Positions 14,342 through 20,975 of a DNA stretch of 56,954 bases are shown here, piece after piece. Both the position numbers and the translations under genes were made by a program. The DNA lies in assembly GCA_003134785.1 (NCBI GenBank), contig PLCN01000005.1:96692-153645 (forward strand), given 5' to 3'. The notes beneath the pieces were generated by a model. It worked only from the letters and a program-made list of their open reading frames with translations, had not been told where the DNA came from and did no database searches. Source of the stretch: Spartobacteria bacterium (GTDB lineage Bacteria; Verrucomicrobiota; Verrucomicrobiia; Chthoniobacterales; UBA10450). How positions within the stretch are numbered: position 1 is the first letter of the stretch; each line of letters begins with the position of its first letter.

Positions 14342-15711
14342 AAAACGACATTTGCGGGCTCCGTGCTGAGTTTTTCGAGAAAACCTTTATCGACAAAAAA
14401 CTTGAAGCTCAAGAGGGTGCCCGGAAATGTACCGCTGACGGTGTGAACATTCGCCGAATCAGGCTTGTCTTCAAGGTCGTTGTTTTCGTTGAACGCTATC
14501 ACACTACGGGTTCCACCGGGAACCGCGACCGGGACGAGGGAGTATTTCGAATTGAAGAGGATTCGCGTCCTCCCAGACAACAATGTCATATTTGGCTCTG
14601 GCTCGGCCGCGCTGCTGCCGAGTTTCTGGAAAGCCTGGATCATTTGGACCGTCCCCTTGCCCCGGCTAATTGCACCCGGCCGCTGGCTGAATCGGCTCAC
14701 CCCATCCTGAAGTGCATACAAAGTGCAGAGGTCCGCTTGTGTGAAATTCTCTGCGAAAAAGAATTTCTTCCTCGAATGCGTTGCGGCCAGTCGTGATATT
14801 TCGTCGCGGGTTCCAGCCGGCGTATTGGGATCGATAATTGATTGAAAGATGCTTTTTCCGAAATTGAAAATCACTAGCTGGCACTCTCCGACCAGATTGC
14901 TTGGCGCGACGTTCTTGGGGTCTGGTGGTACCATGTATCCGATCGCGAACCACTCATTCTGCCCGGAGTGCTCCTCGGCATTGGTAATGACCTCGCCCGC
15001 CCACTTCACGACATGACGCTGCCCCTTTATTCCCAGTCGGAAGCCTGCTTTCTCGAAACACAGATTTAAATAGCGCACGAGCTTTGATGCGGCGAGCTCT
15101 TGGTGCGATCCACCGCGAAGATGACTTCCAGATGTGCGCTTTCCAGCAAAGAGTTCGAACGGCACAACGTTTTGCTCGAATTCGACAGGAGCTTCAGCCC
15201 CTTTCACTTTCAGATGCTTGGTCATCCCCATGCACTGGAACAAGTTCTTAACCCGCTCGTTCTCTGGAAATACTCCGCCTAGGCCAAATGGGCCTCCGCG
15301 CGCTCGCCACTCACGCAGAAGTCGGAGAACTACAACATCGAGAACGGTGCTCGCGCCGAGATCCATCCGTGTGCATTTGCTGTGATCGAATCGCAGACTC
15401 CTCGCATCCCGCCGCCTGCAAATCTCGATCACCGAGCGGATCACGTTGAAAGTTGGACCAGGGTTGTAGGTAAAGGAAAAAACCTCAGGGATTTTGACGA
15501 CGTATGCGTGATCGGCGCCGTCCCGCTCGCCCTTATACTCGCCCTTGAAGTGTTCACGAAGAAACGTCACTAGCAAATCTAGCTGGCCTCGCCCCAAGGC
15601 TCTCGGCGAAGCTGTATAACGCCGTGAGCGCTGTTTACGCCGCAGCCGCTTTTTGTACTTTTCAAAGCGCTTCTTCCGGAGCGTCTCGAGATATATGTTG
15701 TCGCGTTTCAC
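14338..15711 (-). CDS. STAS-like/GHKL ATPase fusion protein
   Basis: This is a 457-residue protein with a very basic N-terminus (RKKRFEKYKKRLRRKQRSRR), suggesting nucleic-acid or membrane-surface contact. A STAS-like segment at about 85-170 (ARSLRFDHSKCTRMDLGAST and LDVVVLRLLREW) precedes a GHKL (histidine-kinase/HSP90/RsbW-type) ATPase at about 205-440. The N box is WAGEVITNAEEH (E240, N244), a G1-like turn is LVIFNFGKSIF, with Asn where Asp is usual, and the G2 box is SRGKGTVQMI. There is no His dimerisation domain, so an anti-sigma-like kinase or a conformational ATPase is more likely than a sensor kinase. It starts with GTG at 15711, heads the operon and is coupled to the DUF4325 gene. 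Confidence 0.75.
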   Translation of the reverse strand: MKRDNIYLETLRKKRFEKYKKRLRRKQRSRRYTASPRALGRGQLDLLVTFLREHFKGEYKGERDGADHAYVVKIPEVFSFTYNPGPTFNVIRSVIEICRRRDARSLRFDHSKCTRMDLGASTVLDVVVLRLLREWRARGGPFGLGGVFPENERVKNLFQCMGMTKHLKVKGAEAPVEFEQNVVPFELFAGKRTSGSHLRGGSHQELAASKLVRYLNLCFEKAGFRLGIKGQRHVVKWAGEVITNAEEHSGQNEWFAIGYMVPPDPKNVAPSNLVGECQLVIFNFGKSIFQSIIDPNTPAGTRDEISRLAATHSRKKFFFAENFTQADLCTLYALQDGVSRFSQRPGAISRGKGTVQMIQAFQKLGSSAAEPEPNMTLLSGRTRILFNSKYSLVPVAVPGGTRSVIAFNENNDLEDKPDSANVHTVSGTFPGTLLSFKFFVDKGFLEKLSTEPANVVL

Positions 15712-15904
15712 AAGTGGCCCTTCGCGGCGATTGAACGTCGTCTCACCAATACTGCTACAACAACAGCCTTCTCAGACGCAAAACCGCGACGTGAAAAGAA
15801 GCAAACCACGGCAACCATCACGTGTTGGCAAAGACCCGACTTAACAGATCAAATCGCAACATTTGCAGGCGATGGGGGAGCGCTAGCATTTTCCGCTGCT
15901 CGTC

Positions 15905-16185
15905 TTATATGCCGGTGATTCGCACCATTTTGGACGTTGGTCCACGGAGGTTCAGGTGCTTCCTAAGATCTCTCACATCAACCCCAGCTGCTCCAAGCGC
16001 ATCGACAAATACTTTCGCTTCCTCACCTCGCAATCGTCCGGCCAAACATTGCGGTAACGAGGCGCCGTCCGCCAACGCGGTCAGGTGCACGCAATTGTCG
16101 GGGGATCTCCGGATTCAAGGCCAATGTATGCGATCGCATCAAGATTAAGTAGCGTTCCGTCGGGAAGGGAAACAAAGGTTGCCAT
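15905..16185 (-). pseudogene. Small conserved-looking protein gene with a frameshift at a C-run
   Basis: From ATG at 16185 the minus strand reads MATFVSLPDGTLLNLDAIAY then IGLESGDPP and hits a stop soon after. From the GATCCCCCGAC tract the next frame continues convincingly (HLTALADGASLPQCLAGRLR, GEEAKVFVDALGAAGVDVRD) to a stop at 15905. Adding one C to the five-C run joins both halves into a protein of about 93 residues. This is a single-base deletion, a sequencing or assembly error, or less likely a programmed slip. It precedes the STAS-GHKL operon on the same strand by 193 nt. The family is not recognised. Confidence 0.5.
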
Positions 16186-16284
16186 GCCGTACGGTGACAT
16201 AACGACTGTTTTTGTCGAGCACGTCGGAAGATGTGGCAAGCGTTCGGCGCTACCTCACCCACCCACAGTAATACTCGCCGATTT

Positions 16285-16386
16285 ACTCCATTGACTCGCA
16301 TCCTCCCGACTGCTCGCCCTCACGGGTTTCCCATCCATGTCGCGGCGTCCTCGCTCGCTCCACTGACTCGCATTCTCCCAACTGCT
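16285..16386 (+). repeat. Two-copy 30-nt direct repeat
   Basis: CTCCATTGACTCGCATCCTC... (16285-16314) and CTCCACTGACTCGCATTCTC... (16357-16386) differ at only a few positions and are 72 nt apart. The surrounding 300 nt (16200-16500) contains no gene I recognise. Confidence 0.6.
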
Positions 16387-16515
16387 CCCGCCTTCGCCGA
16401 GGCTTCCGTCTTCGTCGAGACTACGCCGGGACGAGCCGGCGAGGCGGGCGACGGATGAGATCGGATTCGGCGCTGGTCGGATGAGCGTGAACGCGGTAAA
16501 CTGTTCCGAGTTCCA

Positions 16516-16716
16516 ATGAAAGCTGCGACCGCCGCCGTTGATTATGTGGTGAAGAATGGAAAGCGCACCGCCGTGATTTTGCCGATCGACGAGTATGAGG
16601 AACTTTTGCAGGACTTGGACGATCTCGCGGTCATTGCGCGCCGGAAAAATGAGCCGACGATCCCCCTGGCGGAAGTGAAGCGCCGCTTGAAGAAGAATGG
16701 CGCGCTACGCCGTTGA
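16516..16716 (+). CDS. Phd/YefM-family antitoxin, apparently orphaned
   Basis: This is a 66-residue protein beginning MKAATAAVDYVVKNGKRTAV then ILPIDEYEELLQDLDDLAVI, the standard Phd/YefM DNA-binding fold start. A charged C-terminal toxin-binding tail follows (KNEPTIPLAEVKRRLKKNG). In intact pairs a RelE toxin follows with overlap. Here an overlapping ATG at 16697 does start MARYAVEF, like RelE toxins, but the frame then degenerates into repeat sequence. The antitoxin may still bind its promoter or serve as an anti-addiction gene. Confidence 0.8.
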   Translation: MKAATAAVDYVVKNGKRTAVILPIDEYEELLQDLDDLAVIARRKNEPTIPLAEVKRRLKKNGALRR

Positions 16717-16749
16717 GTTTCGCCGGCGACGAAAGCATCCTGCCCTCAA
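16697..16749 (+). pseudogene. Remnant of a RelE-type toxin gene
   Basis: The ATG overlaps the antitoxin end by 20 nt and encodes MARYAVEFRRR, matching the usual first residues of RelE/ParE toxins. Within about 18 codons the frame enters a 35-nt heptamer array (16750-16784) and then unrelated sequence. Only the 5' end of the toxin survives. Confidence 0.55.
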
Positions 16750-16784
16750 TTCCATTCAGACCTCAGACCTCCGTCTTCCGACCT
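16750..16784. repeat. 35-nt heptamer array
   Basis: TTCCATTCAGACCTCAGACC followed by TCCGTCTTCCGACCT is five 7-nt units. It belongs to the same family as 11431, 12895 and 18666, and marks the break point of the toxin gene. Confidence 0.65.
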
Positions 16785-16887
16785 ATGATTGCAGGCGACG
16801 GACGCGGCGTTGGGGTCGACCGAATCGCAGGCGGGGTCTGGGAATCACGTAGAACTTAGCGGCTCCTCTCACCGCGAGATTTTGGAA

Positions 16888-17181
16888 CGCCTCAAGCGCG
16901 GGTTGGGATCATTCCGGCACGCGCTGGGTTGCTGCCAACGCGCGAGTGAAATGGTTCCAGCGCGCGTTGGAAGGCTTCGAACGCGGGGTCGGAATGTTTC
17001 CAGCGTGCGTTGGGACGCTTCCACCGCACGGTGGAAAGAGAACGTTCCGAATTTTGGAGCGCCGCAGCGTGCGCTGGGAGGAGTCCTCCGCGTGCTGGAA
17101 GCAATGCAACGCGTGTTGCAAGAGACCCGGCACGTGCTGGAGGGAGTGCAAAACGCGCAGAAGGGATCCCAATTTCTGCAA
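16888..17181. repeat. Degenerate 21-bp minisatellite, 14 units
   Basis: Phasing at 21 nt from 16888 gives 14 consecutive units sharing a core like TTCCAGCGCGCGTTGG, for example ATGGTTCCAGCGCGCGTTGG (16951), AATGTTTCCAGCGTGCGTTG (16993) and GAAGCAATGCAACGCGTGTT (17098). The unit is a multiple of 3 and has few stop triplets, so all six frames are open across most of the array. Any of them would encode heptads such as LRVLEAMQRVLQETRHVLEG. No start signal or conserved domain supports a real gene, so I annotate it as a repeat. Confidence 0.8.
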
Positions 17182-17223
17182 AGCGGCGGCGTCCATTCGG
17201 CCAAGGCCAGAGATGCGCTGGAA

Positions 17224-17257
17224 GGACGGGCGCTGTCCCGTCCCAAATTTCTTGGGA
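17224..17257. repeat. Two adjacent short palindromes
   Basis: GGACGGG-CGCTGT-CCCGTCC (17224-17243) overlaps TCCCAA-ATTTC-TTGGGA (17241-17257). They lie just beyond the minisatellite, with a CTACAG end of the TGTAG family at about 17323-17328. Mobile-repeat debris or a weak terminator is likely. Confidence 0.45.
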
Positions 17258-17503
17258 CGACACGGCGGTCATCCCTCCATGAAGAGGCGTTCCCCGGAGA
17301 CACGGCGACGCAGCGCCGTGGCTACAGTTCGTGAGGCACGGAGTTCACTGACCGCAAGAATTGCTATTGACGGGTCAGCGCCCGTTTCTTAAACCCGGGG
17401 CGAAGTCGATAACCCCTCCACAGCCACGCCGCCCCTTTCAATCTCCAGGAAATAGCAACGTTATGGCCGTTTAAACACAACGTCCCCAGCCTCCCGAAAT
17501 ATC

Positions 17504-18190
17504 ATGAGCACTACGATCGCAACTATCTCGGATAGCACCACAGGCACGAACATCGATGTCATCCAGGAAGACGACGGCAGCGTCACCTTTGTCGCTGGGG
17601 CGACCCTGGACGGCGACGGCGCGAATGGACAATTCCAGGGACCGCCCTGTTATGCGCCTCGTATTTACCCGGGACCAACCCTGGATGTGATCGGTAACGC
17701 CGGTCACCCGGGGAATTGGTGGGGAGTCGTCACGGATAACGGCAAGGCCAGCGGCACGCCCATCGTTCAAACCGGAAACGATCCCAAGCCCGGCGCTTTT
17801 ATCTCGGCGACCGCGCTGAATTTGCCCGGCGCGAATGGACAGGGCCTGCCGGACCGTTCTCCGTTCAAGTATGTGGATTCGGCGACTGTTCCCTACATCT
17901 CCCTGCCGCACCTCGTGATTCAACGTGCGCAGGGCGTGGTGCTCGGCTGCCGTTGCGTCATCACGGACTCGCGGACGAACGCGAGCGTGGAAGGAGTGGT
18001 CGCCGATAGCGGGAACAACGATCATATCGGCGAAATCAGCGTCGCCTGCGCCAAGGCGATCGGGTTGGAAGTAGGCGATCCGAATGAAGCAAACGGTGGC
18101 GGCACCGAAAAGGCTGTGATTCGTTATCAGTTCTTCCCGGATACCGCGGCGATAGTGAACGGGGTTACTTACCCTTTACAGTCCAGTTAA
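17504..18190 (+). CDS. GH75-like chitosanase-fold protein
   Basis: This is a 228-residue protein. The segments ATLDGDGANG, PFKYVDSATVPYISLP, GCRCVITDSRT and VVADSGNNDHIGEISVACAK follow the order seen in glycoside hydrolase family 75 chitosanases. The Asp of VADSG and the Glu of IGE, nine residues apart, are the likely catalytic pair. GH75 enzymes hydrolyse chitosan. No signal peptide is present at the N-terminus (MSTTIATISDSTTGTNIDVI), unusual for this activity. The protein may be exported by another route or have a different substrate. Flanking repeats on the left and lone gene status hint at transfer. Confidence 0.7.
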   Translation: MSTTIATISDSTTGTNIDVIQEDDGSVTFVAGATLDGDGANGQFQGPPCYAPRIYPGPTLDVIGNAGHPGNWWGVVTDNGKASGTPIVQTGNDPKPGAFISATALNLPGANGQGLPDRSPFKYVDSATVPYISLPHLVIQRAQGVVLGCRCVITDSRTNASVEGVVADSGNNDHIGEISVACAKAIGLEVGDPNEANGGGTEKAVIRYQFFPDTAAIVNGVTYPLQSS

Positions 18191-18251
18191 AGAAAGGGCG
18201 CGCCGGCGCGAATAGAAAAGGCGGCAGTTAGCGCCGCACCTGGGAATCAGC

Positions 18252-18593
18252 CTACTTCTTTTTCTCCCATTTTACTTCGCCGGCTCCGTTGCTGTTAGCG
18301 AACAGGGTGGTGCCTTCCTTGCGCACCACGGCCTTCATGTCCATTCCTTTCATGTAGCGATTCGCGGTTTTCAACTCCAGCTCATAGGTGTTCTCGCCAG
18401 TCTTTTTCGCCGTGTAGGTGTAATCCATCTTCATGGTGCCCCCGATGGTCCAGTGATCGGCCGTGACGGTAAGGGTGGAGTCCGCCACTCCGCTCTCGAC
18501 ATATTCGCCCTCCAGGCCCGAGCCTGCGGCGAACGCGCCCGAGGGAGCGCAGAAAAGTGCGATGGTGAATAAGCTGACAATGAGTTTCTTCAT
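18252..18593 (-). CDS. Small exported protein, paralogue 1
   Basis: This is a 113-residue precursor with a signal peptide (MKKLIVSLFTIALFCAPSGAFA). The mature part of about 90 residues forms an antiparallel-beta-looking domain (GLEGEYVESG, ADHWTIGGTMKMDYTYTAKK, GENTYELELKTANRYMKGMD). It reads like a lipocalin-like or DUF-type ligand-binding beta barrel in which a wild-card additive score (membrane or lipid binding) cannot be judged. A strong Shine-Dalgarno GGAGG lies 4 nt before the ATG, unusual in this window and deciding the start; it implies good expression. A near-identical paralogue is at 24009-24350. Function is unknown; periplasmic location is inferred. Confidence 0.85.
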   Translation of the reverse strand: MKKLIVSLFTIALFCAPSGAFAAGSGLEGEYVESGVADSTLTVTADHWTIGGTMKMDYTYTAKKTGENTYELELKTANRYMKGMDMKAVVRKEGTTLFANSNGAGEVKWEKKK

Positions 18594-18665
18594 GTTTCCT
18601 CCGGTTTGATGCGCGCATTCATAATTTATTCGGGGGCGTCGCGTCAAGAACGCGCTCCGGCTCCA

Positions 18666-18700
18666 CAGAGGTCAGAGGTCAGAGGTCGGAGGTCGGGTCG
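18666..18700. repeat. 35-nt heptamer array (AGAGGTC units)
   Basis: CAGAGGTCAGAGGTCAGAGG then TCGGAGGTCGGGTCG: AGAGGTC repeats with 7-nt periodicity. It overlaps the 3' end of the small gene at 18679-18894, whose last codons and stop it supplies. Confidence 0.7.
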
Positions 18701-18894
18701 CGGGCAAATTCGGTTTCGTAACGGTTTAGAAGTTCGGTCAAAGCAGGACGCGGCCGTTCGTCGAGCGCGATGCGTTCCCATTCTGAATCGCCCGCAAACT
18801 CGGGGAAGATCTGGGGAATATGCCGGAGCAGTTTGTCGCGTTCCGAAGCTGGGAGAGCGCGAATGGCATTTTCGATTTCCTGGGCGGTGCTCAC
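18679..18894 (-). CDS. Small antitoxin-like protein, no adjacent toxin
   Basis: This protein of about 71 residues begins (GTG at 18894) MSTAQEIENAIRALPASERD then KLLRHIPQIFPEF, a pattern seen in short addiction-module antitoxins and addiction-like proteins whose N-terminal helices precede an acidic tail. TTG at 18900 is an alternative start. No RelE-like gene lies next to it. The last residues (RDPTSDL) are encoded by a heptamer-array repeat, so the original C-terminus, and any downstream toxin, may have been lost there. Function as an antitoxin is inferred from sequence style only. Confidence 0.5.
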   Translation of the reverse strand: MSTAQEIENAIRALPASERDKLLRHIPQIFPEFAGDSEWERIALDERPRPALTELLNRYETEFARDPTSDL

Positions 18895-18997
18895 GGACAA
18901 ATGCTAGCCGCTTATGAATTAGCCGGCAAGGCTGCCGCACGGCGCGCTCGAGCAGGTGATCGCCTGTCGCGGTTTGATTAGGCCGGACCAATCCGCC

Positions 18998-19627
18998 CTA
19001 CTTCGCAGAGTAATCGGGCGGCAGGACGAAGGAGAAGCGATAGGCGGTCTTCACATTCCGGCCGACTGTAAAAACTGCCTGCCGGATCTGGGGCAATCCA
19101 TGGCTGGAGGTGTCCACGGTCGTTTCGCCCGCAATGATGACGCGGTCTTTTTCCCGCCAACCCTGGGCGGTACCGGAGAGTGGCTGTTTTACTCCGTTGA
19201 GGGTGAGAGTGCCGTGCACCTCAAATTTTGCCGGCTGCGAAGGACTCGCGGTCTTGTAGTCACCTGCGAGCACTTTGACGCTCTCGAGTTGGAAGGTGGC
19301 GTCGGGATGCACCTTGATATTCAGCCAATCGCGCATGTTCTGATCGCGCTGCGGGGAAAAGGTGGTTAACGCGGCGGTCTTGAAATGCAGAGTCGCTTTT
19401 TGAATGGGCGGGACGGCGTCTCTCTCAAATTCGGCGGAGCCGGTGAAATCTTTTGCTTCGCCGTGGAAATTGTGGAGGAACGCTTCGCCGACGAAGGTCA
19501 GCGAGCTGCCCTTGGGGTCGAGGGCCAACGTCTCGGCTGACGCGATTGCCCCGGCAAGACAAGCCAGCACGGTCGCAGCGGCGGCAAGGGGGCGAATGAG
19601 ATTTCCGAATCGCAAAGGAAGCCACAT
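18998..19627 (-). CDS. YceI family periplasmic protein
   Basis: This is a 209-residue protein with an N-terminal signal sequence (about 1-31, ending AGAIASA). The YceI lipocalin-like barrel follows. LALDPKGSSLTFVGEAFLHN is the typical first strand, then FTGSAEFERD, MRDWLNIKVHPDATFQLESV (the HPDATF box), FEVHGTLTLNGVKQPLSGTA and the C-terminal GRNVKTAYRFSFVL. YceI proteins bind isoprenoid or amphipathic ligands in the periplasm. The terminal strand fits the family. The gene is 35 nt from the MBL hydrolase gene upstream on the same strand, so the two may share a transcript. Confidence 0.9.
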   Translation of the reverse strand: MWLPLRFGNLIRPLAAAATVLACLAGAIASAETLALDPKGSSLTFVGEAFLHNFHGEAKDFTGSAEFERDAVPPIQKATLHFKTAALTTFSPQRDQNMRDWLNIKVHPDATFQLESVKVLAGDYKTASPSQPAKFEVHGTLTLNGVKQPLSGTAQGWREKDRVIIAGETTVDTSSHGLPQIRQAVFTVGRNVKTAYRFSFVLPPDYSAK

Positions 19628-19662
19628 TAGGGCCGGACTGAAACTGAAGCAACGCGAGGTTG

Positions 19663-20586
19663 CTACGAGGTCGGCATGACGAACGTCTGGCCGATCTCGC
19701 GAAGCGCGATGCGTTCGGGCGTTTTCTGCAACGCCAATTCAAAACGCTCGATCGGCTCCCGGAACGGCTCGAAGCTCAGGCGAAAGGTCTGGTGATGCAC
19801 CGGCATGACGAACCGCGCACCGGCGGCGTCGGCCATTTGCACCGCTTCTTCCGGATTGCAATGAGTCCGGATCCAGGGGTTGTAACAGCCGATCGACATG
19901 ATCGCCAAATCGAGGCGGCCGCGGCTGCGCAATTCCGCGAAGCTGTCGGTCCTGGCGGTGTCCCCGCTGAAAATAATGCGGTGGCCATTTTTCTCGAAGA
20001 GGTAGCCGTTGTAGCCACGGTAATCATCGTGTTGCATGCGGGCACCCCAGTGGAGCACGCGAAATGCGGTCACGTCGATGCTTCCGGCGCGCGTGCTGAA
20101 GGACGCGCTTTCACCCCATCGGAGTTCGGTCACTTCGCGCAATCGCGTCAAGCGGAGCAGATCCCGGGTGCGGGGCGCGGTGACGACTTTGGTTGAAGAA
20201 TCAAACTGGTGCAGCGTGCGCAAATCAAAGTGATCGAAGTGGGCGTGAGAGAGCAGGACGAGATCGATCCGGGGCAATTCATGGACGGTCAGGGCGGGCG
20301 CAGTGAGACGCTTCGGTCCGATATTGAATCCAGGCAGACGAACCCCGACGCGGGCGAAAAGCGCCGGGTCGGTCAGAATCCAGACGCCGAAAAAATTGAT
20401 GAGAACAGTGGCGTGGCCGAGCCACGCTGCCGTTAGCCGCTCGTCGCTCCAGTGCGCCGGATTCGGCTTGGTGAAGGCGGGGGCAATGGCTCGTCCGCTG
20501 TCGAATATCGCTTCGCGCCAAAGATAGGAGGCCCAACGGAGGACGCGCGAGTTGAGGTAGCTTGGCTGTCGAGAGGTCTCGTTCAT
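19663..20586 (-). CDS. MBL-fold metal-dependent hydrolase (UlaG/NAPE-PLD-like)
   Basis: This is a 307-residue metallo-beta-lactamase-fold hydrolase. The zinc motif SHAHFDHFD (HxHxDH) follows ITWLGHATVLI-type strands (AAWLGHATVLINFFGVWILT). Further ligands are in HWGARMQHDDYRGYNGYLFE, IIFSGDTARTDSF (Asp bridging the metals) and VMPVHHQTF (last His). The WLGHAT...DP start and GWNG-like YNGYLF element place it with the UlaG/RomA/NAPE-phospholipase-D group, often acting on phosphodiesters or lactones. Its cytoplasmic location is inferred because there is no signal peptide. It is followed by the YceI gene on the same strand. Confidence 0.9.
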   Translation of the reverse strand: MNETSRQPSYLNSRVLRWASYLWREAIFDSGRAIAPAFTKPNPAHWSDERLTAAWLGHATVLINFFGVWILTDPALFARVGVRLPGFNIGPKRLTAPALTVHELPRIDLVLLSHAHFDHFDLRTLHQFDSSTKVVTAPRTRDLLRLTRLREVTELRWGESASFSTRAGSIDVTAFRVLHWGARMQHDDYRGYNGYLFEKNGHRIIFSGDTARTDSFAELRSRGRLDLAIMSIGCYNPWIRTHCNPEEAVQMADAAGARFVMPVHHQTFRLSFEPFREPIERFELALQKTPERIALREIGQTFVMPTS

Positions 20587-20975
20587 CGTAATGGAGGAAC
20601 CTCAACCCCGTTCGATTGCCGCACGAGAACCAATGCAATCTTTCCCCGGATCCGCCAGGCAAATCTCGCTCGGCGCGAGGAAGGCATCACCCGGAAATCC
20701 TGTAGCGCTCCAGCGCACACTCGTGCCCTGAGCCCGGCTCGGCCCTGCACATCGGCGCGCCGTTTCCAAAAAGGCGGGTTTTGAACAGAAGTGGCTTCTC
20801 CTTGTCCAATTGCTGCGGCCGCCCCGGGTCTGACGCTCAAGAAAATTTTGAACTCCAATAGCGAGCAGGACACCGCGGCATTGCGCATGGGTACTCTCAA
20901 CCGGGCGCGCTGCCATCCGGCGAATCACCGCTCTGATTTTCGCGTTCCTGGCACCCGCCTCCCCAGCAGATAGAC
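20587..20975. other. 389-nt intergenic region, no gene recognised
   Basis: This gap between divergent genes contains only a lone CTGTAGCGCTCCAGCGC palindrome (about 20699), similar to the TGTAG family but without a clear other end. It must hold the promoter of the flavin monooxygenase operon. Confidence 0.5.

Noticed and set aside
16789-17334. A 181-residue open frame across the 21-bp minisatellite
   Set aside because: All six frames are open here because the repeat unit has few stop triplets; there is no start signal or domain.
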